Source: Streptomyces sp. NBC_00878
GTDB lineage: Bacteria; Actinomycetota; Actinomycetes; Streptomycetales; Streptomycetaceae
Assembly (NCBI RefSeq): GCF_026341515.1
Contig: NZ_JAPEOK010000001.1
Location: forward strand, 5,146,001-5,210,000
DNA: 64,000 nucleotides
Direction: 5' to 3'
The position numbers and the translations under genes are program-made. Under the pieces are notes generated by a model. The model saw only the letters and a list, made by a program, of their open reading frames with translations. It searched no databases and was not told where the DNA came from. Shown here piece by piece: positions 54,338 through 62,869 of the stretch. Within the stretch, counting starts at the first letter, position 1, and each line of letters begins with the position of its first letter.

Positions 54338-55246
54338 ATGGACTGGCTTGAGCGCGCCGCGAAGTTGAGGCAGTGGAACAGGAACGGGACCCGCGCTCCG
54401 CACAAGCCGCTGTTGTTCCTGTACGCGCTCGGCCGGTTTCAGCAGGATGCCGACGGCGAGCTGCGATACAGCGCCGTGGAGGAGGATCTGAAGCAGCTGC
54501 TGGCCGAGTTCGGTCCGCCGAACAAGACCTCGCCCGCCTACCCGTTCCACCATCTGGTGAGCGACGGGGTCTGGGAGGTACGCACCGATCACGGGCCGGG
54601 CAGCCCGGGAAGCGGGGTGCGGGAGCTGCGCGCGGCCGGGGCCGGCGGACGGCTCGCGCCCGAACTGCGGACAGCGCTGCGGCGCGAGCCCTCGCTGCTC
54701 GGCCGGTTGGCACGGGTCCTGCTCGACCTGAACTTCCCGCCCTCGCTCCACGGCGAACTGTGCGAAGCCGTCGGCCTCGGGCTGGAGCCCGCCGAGACCG
54801 AACAGCTCTCGGCCGTACGGCAATCGCGGGACCCGCGGATGCGGGAGCGGGTACTGACCGCCTACGAGTACCGGTGCGCCTTCTGCGGTTACGACGGCAG
54901 GATCGGCGCGGTGCCGGTCGGGCTGGAGGCCGCGCACGTGCGCTGGTGGGCGTTCGACGGCCCGGACGACGTCGACAACGGCCTGTGCCTGTGCTCGCTG
55001 CACCACAGGCTCTTCGACAAGGGAGTCCTCGGCATCGGCAAGAGTCACCGCATCCTGGTCTCGCAGGGCTTCGTCGGCCACAGCCGTGCCGCCCGCGAGT
55101 ACGTCGTCGCGCTCGCCGACCGCCCGCTCATCGGACCTCAACCCGGTGCCGACCCCGTCGCGCAGGCTCACCGCACCTGGCACACCAGCCAGGTCTTCCA
55201 CGGCAGCCCACGACCCGCCTCGGCCCCTGACCGCGGAAGCCGCTGA
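54338..55246 (+). CDS. phosphorothioate-dependent HNH restriction enzyme (SBD-HNH)
   Basis: 302 residues. The N-terminal region (APHKPLLFLYALGRF; YPFHHLVSDGVWEV) matches the sulfur-binding domain of ScoMcrA-type type IV enzymes, which grips phosphorothioate-modified DNA. The C-terminal HNH nuclease (about 180-250) has CAFCGYDG, LEAAHVRWW and NGLCLCSLHHRLFDKG, i.e. zinc Cys and the catalytic His. It would cut foreign DNA made by dnd-type modification; no dnd genes are present here. ATG 54338, single gene. Confidence 0.8.
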   Translation: MDWLERAAKLRQWNRNGTRAPHKPLLFLYALGRFQQDADGELRYSAVEEDLKQLLAEFGPPNKTSPAYPFHHLVSDGVWEVRTDHGPGSPGSGVRELRAAGAGGRLAPELRTALRREPSLLGRLARVLLDLNFPPSLHGELCEAVGLGLEPAETEQLSAVRQSRDPRMRERVLTAYEYRCAFCGYDGRIGAVPVGLEAAHVRWWAFDGPDDVDNGLCLCSLHHRLFDKGVLGIGKSHRILVSQGFVGHSRAAREYVVALADRPLIGPQPGADPVAQAHRTWHTSQVFHGSPRPASAPDRGSR

Positions 55247-55257
55247 AAGGACCGCCC

Positions 55258-56880
55258 GTGACCAAGGCTCTCCCCGGCCCGCCACAGGACACCCGCACCG
55301 CGCAGACGTCACCGGCACCAGCACCAGCACCAGCACCAGCACCAGCACCAGCATCGGCATCGATGCCAGAACCCATACCCGGACCCGGACCCGCACCCGC
55401 ACCCGCACCCGTACCCGCACCGATACCCTCGCGGACCGGACCCCCGTCGGCGTCCGCGTCCCCCTCCCCGCCCCCCTCCCCGTCCGCGACACCCGAGCCG
55501 GTCCCGCCCTCCCCGCGTGACCGGCGCCCCCGCCCTCCCGGCCGATTCGACCCGTATCTCCTCGCGGTCACCCTCTTCACCGCCTACACGGCTGTTTCCG
55601 TCGCCCGCTACCGCTACCTGGCCACCCGTTCCTGGGATCTCGGCATCTTCGAGCAGGCCGTCCGCGCGTACGCGCACCTCCAGGCGCCCGTCGTCGATCT
55701 GAAGGGGCCGGGAACCAACATCCTGGGCGATCACTTCAGCCCGGTCATCGCTCTCCTCGCCCCCGTCTACCGGGTCTTCCCCTCTCCCCTCACGCTGCTC
55801 GTCGCGCAGGCCGCGCTGTTCGCGCTGTCGGCCGTGCCGGTGACCCGGGCGGCCGCCGGGCTCCTGGGCCGCGGACGCGGACTCGCGCTCGGTATCGCGT
55901 ACGGCCTGTCCTGGGGCATCCAGCGTGCCGTCGACTTCGACTTCCACGAGATCTGCTTCGCCGTGCCCCTGATCGCCTTCAGCCTGGAGGCACTCCTGGC
56001 CCGGCGGTGGCGCCGGGCGCTGCTGTGGGCGTTACCGCTGGTGCTGGTCAAGGAGGACCTCGGTGCGACAGTGGCGGCCATCGCCCTCGTCGTCGCCGTG
56101 CGATGCCGCCGCACCTCCCGGCGCACGATCCCGTACGCCCTCGTCGTGGCGGCCGCGGGCATCGCCGCCACGCTGGTCACCCTCGTCCTCGTCGTCCCGG
56201 CCTTCAACACGACCGGCGGCTACGACTACTGGAACAAGGTCGACGGCGGCTTCTCGCTCTTCGACGGTACAGGTACCAAACTCCGCACCCTCGCCTGGCT
56301 GTTGCTGCCGACCAGCGGGCTACTGGCCCTGCGCTCCCCGCTGTTCGCCGTCGCCCTGCCCACGCTCGGGTGGCGGTTCTTCTCCTCCGAGGACCATTAC
56401 TGGGGGACCGACTGGCACTACAGCGCGGTGCTGATGCCCGTCGTCACACTCGCCCTCGCCGACGCTCTCACCGGCGCCCGGTACAGCCCGCGCCCCTGGC
56501 TGCGTTCGTACGCGCACCACCTGCCCGCGGCCGTCGCCGCGGCGGCGCTCTCGCTCACGACCACGCTCCCGATGTCCGTGCTGGCCGAGCCCGCCGCCTA
56601 CCGCAAGCCCGCGCGGGTCGCCGCGGTCGAACGCCTCCTGAACCGGATCCCGGACGGCGCGACCGTCGAGGCCGACATCCGCCCCATCAGCCGCCTCACC
56701 TCCCGCTGCCGCGTCCTGTGGGTCGGCAACACCCGCGGAATCACCCCCGACTACATCGCCCTGCGGAACCCCCGCGACCGGATCCGCGACGTCGAGGACC
56801 GCGCCCGCCGGTACCACCCCCACGCCAGCTACTCGCTCGCCGGCGCCGTCAAGGGGTACGTCGTCCTCAAGCGGGACTGA
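55258..56880 (+). CDS. DUF2079 membrane protein with Ala-Pro-rich N-terminus
   Basis: 540 residues. Residues 15-95 are low-complexity (APAPAPAPAPA, SPSPPPSPS), encoded by tandem CACCAG/CACCCG repeats; then about ten helices typical of DUF2079 integral membrane proteins of unknown function, possibly glycosyltransferase-like. DNA motifs FDFHEICFAVPL and DYWNKVDGG are typical. GTG 55258. Follows the HNH gene by 11 nt. Confidence 0.8.
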   Translation: MTKALPGPPQDTRTAQTSPAPAPAPAPAPAPASASMPEPIPGPGPAPAPAPVPAPIPSRTGPPSASASPSPPPSPSATPEPVPPSPRDRRPRPPGRFDPYLLAVTLFTAYTAVSVARYRYLATRSWDLGIFEQAVRAYAHLQAPVVDLKGPGTNILGDHFSPVIALLAPVYRVFPSPLTLLVAQAALFALSAVPVTRAAAGLLGRGRGLALGIAYGLSWGIQRAVDFDFHEICFAVPLIAFSLEALLARRWRRALLWALPLVLVKEDLGATVAAIALVVAVRCRRTSRRTIPYALVVAAAGIAATLVTLVLVVPAFNTTGGYDYWNKVDGGFSLFDGTGTKLRTLAWLLLPTSGLLALRSPLFAVALPTLGWRFFSSEDHYWGTDWHYSAVLMPVVTLALADALTGARYSPRPWLRSYAHHLPAAVAAAALSLTTTLPMSVLAEPAAYRKPARVAAVERLLNRIPDGATVEADIRPISRLTSRCRVLWVGNTRGITPDYIALRNPRDRIRDVEDRARRYHPHASYSLAGAVKGYVVLKRD

Positions 56881-56954
56881 CCCGGCCAACTCGGCCACTC
56901 GGTCAACTCGACCAGCCCAGCCGGCCCGGCCGAGCCGACCAGCACCGGGGCCCG

Positions 56955-59051
56955 TCAGCGGAGGATCTTGACCCGCCGGGTCTCCGACACCTGGTCGATG
57001 TCCGACGTGCGGATCGTGACCTTCATCGTCCAGGTGCCCGGGATGGGGAGGTTGAGGGACGAAGTGCCCCAGTAGCCGCCCTTGTTGGTGAGGCCGGCGT
57101 CGATGGGGCCGATCTTCTGGGCAGCGAGGGTGAAGGAGAGGCGGATCTCGGGGACGGTGGCGATGCCTCCGTCGGGGCCGATGATGACCGCCTCGACGGT
57201 GTTCTCGCCGACGCGGCCCGGTTCCAGGACGATCTGGACCTTGCCGTGGCCGCCCGGGGTGCCGACGTCGAAGGGGATCAGGGTCGTCGACGCGGCCCGC
57301 TGACCGACCGCCGCGGACTCCTCGGCCGCCGCCGTCTCGATCTCGGCGCGCCCCGGCTGGGTACCGGTGAGAACCGTCGTGACGACCAACACGACCACGC
57401 CCACGACGACTTCGGCCAGGACCGAGCGGCGCAGGGAGTTCCGGCGACGGCCGGCGCCGCCGGGTCCCAGGGCCGGTTCGGGCTCGTCGCCGCCGTCGGC
57501 GGTGGCCGAAGTGGACTCCCCGGCGTCCGAACCCAGGCCGTCTGCCCCAGACCCAGACCCGGACCCAGACCCGGACCCGGACCCGGAGCCGGAATCCGCG
57601 CCCCCACCCGCTCCCGCCCCCGCACTCGCACTCGCACTCGCACTCGCACTCGCACTCGCACCCACCGTCTCCAGCACCGGAACCCGCACCGGCTCCTCCG
57701 CGTCCGTCAGCCGGCTCGTCCAGCGGCGCGAGAAACCCGCCGCCGCCAGCAGGACGACCACCGCGCACACCTTGGCGACCAGGATCCGGCCGTACGACGT
57801 GTCGAACACCGCGTCCCACGAGCCGAGCCCCCGCCAGGACTGGTAGACGCCGGTCAGCACCAGAACGCAGACAGAGGCGAACGCGAGCCGGGAGAAACGG
57901 GCCACGGAGACCGCCGAAAGCGGGGCCTCCGAGCGGTGGAGCGTGGTGAGGAGCGCCGCGAGTCCGCCCAGCCAGACCGCCATCGCCAGCAGGTGCAGTA
58001 CGGAGGAGGTCATCGCCACGGGGACCTGAATCCCGGCGGACGCGTGCTCGGCGGCGGCCCAGGTGCCCGCCAGTCCGACGGCGAGGAGCCCGCCGACCGC
58101 GAGAACGACCGCCTTCGGCCGCTGCCGCTCTGCCGCCAGGCCCTCCTTCTCCGGTGCTCCACGCATGCCCCGAACCCGTAGGACCCGCACCCGTAGGACC
58201 CGCACCCGTAGGACCCGCACCCGTAGGACCCGTACGAGGAAGACCGCCGCCCCCGCCAGCAGCGCGAGCCGCGCCAACAGGGCCCAACCCGGCCTGCTGG
58301 TCAGCGTGTTCTCGATGAGTTCGGGGTCGAAGAGGGTCGAGGGGCCGGTGCCGCGCTCGTACGGGCCGCGTACCAGGAGGAGTGCGGCCGTGGAGACGAC
58401 GAGGACCCACCAGCCGGCCCGGACGAGTCCGCGCAGCGGCTCGGCGGAGGGCGGACGGCAGACCAGGACGAAGGTGGCCGCGCCGATGAGCAGGGCGACG
58501 GCGGCGTACGCGGCGTAGCGGGCGATGTCGTAGAACGCGCCCGAGGCGGGGTTCACGGCCGGTTCGACGGAGACGGCCGCCATGGTCTCGGACGGTTTGC
58601 CGATGGAGAAGGTGAAGGCGCCTGAGATGGGGTGGCTGTCCGCCGAGACCACCCGCCAGGCCACGGTGTACGTGCCGTCGGCCAGGCCGCCGTCGAGCGG
58701 CACCCGGACGCTGTCGGAACTGCCGGACACGTGCTTCGTGTCACCCGCGTTCACCCGGCGGTTCTCCGGGCTGAGGACGCGCAACGAGTCGTCGGTGATG
58801 CCGACCGCCTCGGTGAAGGTCATGGTGACCTGCTTCGGCGCGGACTTGAGGACGGTTCCCTCGCCCGGGTTCGTGTCACGCACGGCCGAGTGGGCGGACA
58901 CCGGGCCCGCGCCGCCGAGCAGGAACAGCGCGCCCAGCAGGGCGACGAGGGCCACTGCCCGGTGTATGCGGCGCACTCGGCCCACGTGGCCTCTCCCTAC
59001 GGCTCGTCCTGACTGCCCGTCCTGCATGTCCTGCTCGCACCGCACGTTCAT
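56955..59051 (-). CDS. CopC-CopD fusion copper protein with YtkA-like tail
   Basis: 698 residues: signal segment (about 28-52, ending VSA), CopC domain (about 54-150) with mature N-terminal His (AHSAV), eight-helix CopD domain (about 170-460), then a low-complexity linker and a C-terminal beta domain (about 590-695). In-frame repeats: VLRVR four times (about 272-292), SASASASA and GSGSGSGS runs (about 470-510). Expected role: copper binding at the surface and uptake/resistance. Start 59051 is uncertain; a later start nearer the signal is possible. Confidence 0.85.
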   Translation of the reverse strand: MNVRCEQDMQDGQSGRAVGRGHVGRVRRIHRAVALVALLGALFLLGGAGPVSAHSAVRDTNPGEGTVLKSAPKQVTMTFTEAVGITDDSLRVLSPENRRVNAGDTKHVSGSSDSVRVPLDGGLADGTYTVAWRVVSADSHPISGAFTFSIGKPSETMAAVSVEPAVNPASGAFYDIARYAAYAAVALLIGAATFVLVCRPPSAEPLRGLVRAGWWVLVVSTAALLLVRGPYERGTGPSTLFDPELIENTLTSRPGWALLARLALLAGAAVFLVRVLRVRVLRVRVLRVRVLRVRGMRGAPEKEGLAAERQRPKAVVLAVGGLLAVGLAGTWAAAEHASAGIQVPVAMTSSVLHLLAMAVWLGGLAALLTTLHRSEAPLSAVSVARFSRLAFASVCVLVLTGVYQSWRGLGSWDAVFDTSYGRILVAKVCAVVVLLAAAGFSRRWTSRLTDAEEPVRVPVLETVGASASASASASASAGAGAGGGADSGSGSGSGSGSGSGSGADGLGSDAGESTSATADGGDEPEPALGPGGAGRRRNSLRRSVLAEVVVGVVVLVVTTVLTGTQPGRAEIETAAAEESAAVGQRAASTTLIPFDVGTPGGHGKVQIVLEPGRVGENTVEAVIIGPDGGIATVPEIRLSFTLAAQKIGPIDAGLTNKGGYWGTSSLNLPIPGTWTMKVTIRTSDIDQVSETRRVKILR

Positions 59052-59164
59052 GTACGCGCGTCTGCATACGCGGTTGCATACGCGTCTGCGTCTGTCGCTG
59101 CGGCCTCAGTGGGAGTACGGATGTACGCGGCACCTTGTTCACGGTGCCGCGCGGCACCGTGCCC

Positions 59165-60055
59165 TCACCACGTCGGCCGCGCCGACACCCCGCCGTCCAC
59201 GACCAGGTCGTGCCCGGTGATCCAGGAGGCCATCGGCGAGGCGAGGAACACACAGGCGTCGGCCACGTCCTCGGGCCGCCCCAGCCTTCCGGTGGGAACC
59301 GCCTGTCGCCAGCGCCGTACGCCGTCGGGCCATGCCTCCGCGAGACCCTCGCGGTCGATCAGCCCCGGGGAGACGGTGTTCACCCGGATTCCGTAGGGAC
59401 CGTACTCCAGGGCCGCCGAGCGCGCGTGCATGACGACGGCGGCCTTGGACGCGGAGTAGTGGGCGTGGAGCGGCGCGGGGTGGGTGGCCTCGATGGACGC
59501 GATGTGCGTGATGCTGCCCACAGGCCCGCCGGGCGAGCCCCTCCGGTCATTCCCATCCCTCTCATCCCTCTCATCGCTCTCATCCCTCTCATCGCTCTGC
59601 TCACTCAGATCGTTCGGGGCGCTCTGCTCGCTGCCGTCGCGCATCACCTCCGCCGCCACCTGCGTGCACGCGAACACGCTCGACACATTGGCGTCGACCA
59701 CCGCCCGCCAGTCCGCCGCCGTCATCCCGGGCAGCTCCTGGACGGGCTGTACGCCCGCGTTGTTGACCAGGGCCGTCAGGCGGCCGCCACCCCAGTCGGC
59801 CGCCTCGCGCACCAGGCGGTGGCACTCGTCCTCGACGGTCAGGTCGGCCCGCAGGGCGACCGCGCGACCCCCCAACTCGGCGATGGCGTCGACGACTTCA
59901 CGCGCCGCCTCCGGATGCGTACGGAAGTGGACGGCCACCGCCGCCCCCGCCGCCGCGAACCGCAGGGCGATCCCCCGCCCGATACCGCCCGAGGCGCCGG
60001 TGACCAGGGCCACCTGTCCGACCAGGAGCCCACCGGCGGACGGGCCGCCGCTCAC
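59165..60055 (-). CDS. SDR-family oxidoreductase with repetitive insert
   Basis: 296 residues: cofactor motif TGASGGIG (about 19-26), NNAGVQ, catalytic Ser/Tyr/Lys in ITHIASIEA and YSASK, and the C-terminal VDGGVS. An insert of about 26 residues (SEQSDERDESDERDERDG) before the catalytic Ser comes from tandem CATCCCTCT/CATCGCTCT DNA repeats and is not normal for the family. GTG 60055, overlapping the cupin gene stop by 4 nt. Confidence 0.88.
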   Translation of the reverse strand: MSGGPSAGGLLVGQVALVTGASGGIGRGIALRFAAAGAAVAVHFRTHPEAAREVVDAIAELGGRAVALRADLTVEDECHRLVREAADWGGGRLTALVNNAGVQPVQELPGMTAADWRAVVDANVSSVFACTQVAAEVMRDGSEQSAPNDLSEQSDERDESDERDERDGNDRRGSPGGPVGSITHIASIEATHPAPLHAHYSASKAAVVMHARSAALEYGPYGIRVNTVSPGLIDREGLAEAWPDGVRRWRQAVPTGRLGRPEDVADACVFLASPMASWITGHDLVVDGGVSARPTW

Positions 60056-60543
60056 GGGCGGCTCAGCGCGGCGATCCGCGCGGCCTGAACCGGGTAGCGG
60101 GCGGTGAGTTCAGCCGCGTCCCCGTGCTCGTATCCCTCGTACGTGAACCCGGGCGCCATCGTGCACCCGAAGAACGACCAGCCGGAGGTGGCGGCGACCC
60201 GCGCGCCCATCCAGGTGCGTGCGGGCACGGTGTACTGGAGGTGCTGGCCGCCGAGGACGTCGGGGCCGAGCAGGACCGTACGGGACGTGCCGTCGGGGGA
60301 CAGGAGCAGCATCTCCAGCGGATCCCCCAGGTAGAAGTGCCAGGTCTCGTCGGCGGGGAGCCGGTGCAGTGCGGAGAAGTCACCGGGTTCCGCGGTCAGA
60401 AGGACCACTATCGCGGACCCCTCGGGGCGGCCGTCGGGCCGTTCGGGACCCGCCCAGGTACGGCGGAAGAGTCCACCCTCCTGGGGAATGGGCTCCAGTT
60501 GGTAATGGGCGACAAGGGCTTCGGGAGTGATGTCATGGACCAC
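60052..60543 (-). CDS. cupin (DUF985) protein
   Basis: About 163 residues matching the DUF985 cupin family: LEPIPQEGGLFRRTW, SALHRLPADETWHFYLG, LGPDVLGGQHLQYTVPARTWMGA and FTYEGYEHGD. The fold holds a metal or small ligand; role unknown. Start GTG 60543 gives about ten residues before the domain; GTG 60579 is an alternative. Coupled to the SDR gene. Confidence 0.8.
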   Translation of the reverse strand: MVHDITPEALVAHYQLEPIPQEGGLFRRTWAGPERPDGRPEGSAIVVLLTAEPGDFSALHRLPADETWHFYLGDPLEMLLLSPDGTSRTVLLGPDVLGGQHLQYTVPARTWMGARVAATSGWSFFGCTMAPGFTYEGYEHGDAAELTARYPVQAARIAALSRP

Positions 60544-60603
60544 CTCCCGACCATGCCCCAAAGGGAGTTGTCGATGCACCAACCGGCTCCCGACGCGCGG
60601 AAA

Positions 60604-60877
60604 CCAGGTGGACGCCGATGTCGCCCGGCTCGACAAGGGCGCACACCTCGTGGCCCAGGTGAAGGCGGCCGTGCCGGAACTTCTCAAGGCCGCGCCCGAC
60701 CCGTACGTCTGGATCGCCTGCGACACGGCGACGACCCGGTCGCTCGCGGCCTGCTTCCGCAAGGAGCCGGCGCTGCCGAAGCAGCGGGTGAACGCGCTGG
60801 GGTACTGGCGCGCGGCCCGAGCGCTCGCTCGGCACCCAATCGCGATGACGCGCGGCCCGGACACTCACTTGCGATGA
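60604..60877 (+). pseudogene. fragment resembling siderophore-interacting protein C-terminus
   Basis: The frame ending at 60877 reads DPYVWIACDTATTRSLAACF ... VNALGYWRAARA, close to the last part of FAD-binding siderophore-interacting (ferric reductase) proteins, which end with a VW(A/V)AGE ... GYWR pattern. The N-terminal FAD domain is absent and no start with a ribosome site is seen. Probably a leftover of a degraded gene; the assignment is by eye. Confidence 0.4.
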
Positions 60878-60884
60878 TCGGGGC

Positions 60885-61496
60885 ATGGACGCCACGCTTC
60901 ACCTGGCCCAGCAGCCCGAGGCCGACGAACTGCTCGGCCGCAGCCCGCTCGCCGCGCTCGTCGGCATGCTGCTCGACCAGCAGGTTCCGATGGAGTGGGC
61001 CTTCGCGGGCCCGTACACGATCGCGCAGCGGCTCGCCGCCGACGATCTCGACGCGCACGAGATCGCGCAGTACGAACCGGAGGCCTTCGCCGCCCTGCTC
61101 TCGCAAAAGCCCGCCGTGCACCGCTATCCGGGCTCGATGGCGAAGCGGATCCAGCAGCTGTGCCAGTACCTCGTCGAGCACTACGACGGGGACGCGGCGA
61201 AGGTCTGGGAGGGCGTGGAGACGGGCGAGGAGCTGCTGCGGCGCCTCAAGGAGCTGCCCGGCTTCGGCACGCAGAAGGCGCAGATCTTCCTCGCCCTGCT
61301 GGGCAAGCAGCTCGGCGCCCGCCCGAACGGCTGGCGCGAGGCGGCCGGTGCGTACGGGGAGGAGCAGTCCTTCCGCTCGGTCGCCGACATCACGGGGCCG
61401 GAGTCGCTCGCGAAGGTGCGGGCGCACAAGCAGGAGATGAAGGCGGCGGCGAAGGCGGCGAAGACCGCGAAGACGCCGAAGGCCTCCGGCAGGTGA
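60885..61496 (+). CDS. HhH-GPD-type DNA repair protein
   Basis: 203 residues: helix-hairpin-helix-GPD fold with MLLDQQVPMEWAF (about 28-40) and the hairpin LKELPGFGTQKAQIFLALLG (about 122-141), plus a basic Lys/Ala tail. Members remove damaged bases from DNA; the catalytic Asp is not evident at the usual place, so activity is uncertain. ATG 60885. Confidence 0.82.
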   Translation: MDATLHLAQQPEADELLGRSPLAALVGMLLDQQVPMEWAFAGPYTIAQRLAADDLDAHEIAQYEPEAFAALLSQKPAVHRYPGSMAKRIQQLCQYLVEHYDGDAAKVWEGVETGEELLRRLKELPGFGTQKAQIFLALLGKQLGARPNGWREAAGAYGEEQSFRSVADITGPESLAKVRAHKQEMKAAAKAAKTAKTPKASGR

Positions 61497-61628
61497 AGGC
61501 TTCCTAGCCAAAGCCTCCAGCCAGCCAGCCAGCCGGCCCGTGCCGTGACTGGCCTACGGCCGGCCGGTCCGTCAGTCGGTCAGCCGTCCCAAGTGGCGGG
61601 GTGTCGGCCGCCGGTCCGAGCATGGGGC

Positions 61629-62327
61629 ATGGCCGAGGTACCGAGCGGAGGCCCCTGGGGGCCGGAATACGACGACCGGCGCGTCCACGCGTCCCGCGAC
61701 CCGCACAGGGCGGAACGGCCCGGCAGACCCGGCGGACCGGGGGGAATCGGCGGCCCCGGCGGACCCGAGCATCCCCTCTTCCTCCTCACGCGTACCGCCT
61801 GGCAGGCCGTACTGGCCGCCGGGATCGCGACACTGACTCTCGGGATCATGATCCTGGTGTGGCCCGAGGCGACGCTGCTCGCGGCGGGGGTGCTCTTCGG
61901 GCTCTACCTGCTCTTCAGCGGCATCCTCCAACTGGTCTCCGCCTTCGGTACGCACGCGGCGACCTCCCTTCGGGTCATGGCCTTCATCAGCGGCGCCCTG
62001 TCGATCCTGCTCGGACTGTTCTGCTTCCGCGGGGAGATGCAGTCGATCCTGCTGCTCGCGCTGTGGATCGGCATCGGCTGGCTGTTCCGGGGCGTGACGC
62101 AGACCCTGGCCGCGGTGTCCGACCCGTCCGCTCCCGCCCGCGGCTGGCAGATCCTGCTCGGCGTCCTCAGTTTCCTCGCCGGCGTCGTGCTGATCGTCTC
62201 GCCGTTCGAGTCGGTCGCGGTTCTCACCGTGGTCGGCGGCTGCTGGCTCCTCGCGCTCGGCATCACGGAGCTCATCACGGCCCTGCACCTGCGTAAACGG
62301 GCCCGGTACGCGCCGCGGGCGCTGTGA
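61629..62327 (+). CDS. HdeD/DUF308 membrane protein
   Basis: 232 residues: polar Gly/Pro-rich N-terminus (about 1-55) and six helices in three DUF308 pairs (VLFGLYLLFSGILQLVSAF; GVLSFLAGVVLIVSPFESV). Relatives include the acid-resistance protein HdeD; function in Streptomyces unknown. ATG 61629. Confidence 0.85.
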   Translation: MAEVPSGGPWGPEYDDRRVHASRDPHRAERPGRPGGPGGIGGPGGPEHPLFLLTRTAWQAVLAAGIATLTLGIMILVWPEATLLAAGVLFGLYLLFSGILQLVSAFGTHAATSLRVMAFISGALSILLGLFCFRGEMQSILLLALWIGIGWLFRGVTQTLAAVSDPSAPARGWQILLGVLSFLAGVVLIVSPFESVAVLTVVGGCWLLALGITELITALHLRKRARYAPRAL

Positions 62328-62342
62328 GGAACCCGTTCCGTT

Positions 62343-62792
62343 TCAGACGCTCCCGCTCGCTTTCTCGCTCGCTGTCCCGCTCACTGTCTTCAGGAGCGCG
62401 GCGAGGCCGTCGGCGTAGATGCCGTGGAAGAGCTCCTCGGCGTCGGTGTCGCTAACGCCGACCGGGATGAACGTGCCGGACCATTCGACGCGCGAGGCGT
62501 CGGGGCGGCCGGGGACGGCGTGCACGCGGAGCGTGGAGAGGTAGCCGGTCACCGGGAACAGCGCCTGTTCGATGGCGTAGGAGTAGCTGCGCGCCTCGTG
62601 GTCGAAGGCCTGGAGGCGTTCGACGATGATGCCGCCGTCCTGGTTGGTCAGGCGGCGTACGCGACCGCCTTCGCTCAACTCGCTCTCGGGGATGTAGGGG
62701 AGCCAGTCGGGCAGGGATCCGAACCCGCCGATGAGCCGCCAGACGCGGTCGGGGCTCCGCGGGATGTCGAGGGATGCGGTGGTCTTGGCCAT
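62343..62792 (-). CDS. SRPBCC-family protein (polyketide cyclase-like)
   Basis: 149 residues of START/SRPBCC fold: DIPRSPDRVWRLIGGFGSLPDW at the N-terminus, and SRVEWSGTFIPVG, followed by a long C-terminal helix (IYADGLAALLKTV). Binds a hydrophobic ligand in a deep pocket; ligand unknown. In the same direction as, and downstream of, the aldo-keto reductase gene. Confidence 0.85.
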   Translation of the reverse strand: MAKTTASLDIPRSPDRVWRLIGGFGSLPDWLPYIPESELSEGGRVRRLTNQDGGIIVERLQAFDHEARSYSYAIEQALFPVTGYLSTLRVHAVPGRPDASRVEWSGTFIPVGVSDTDAEELFHGIYADGLAALLKTVSGTASEKASGSV

Positions 62793-62869
62793 GGTGAGTG
62801 CTTCCGAACTTCCGTACTTCCGAACTTCCGGGTTTCCTGCGGTGCGCGGTCTGCGGTGCGCGGTGAGTG

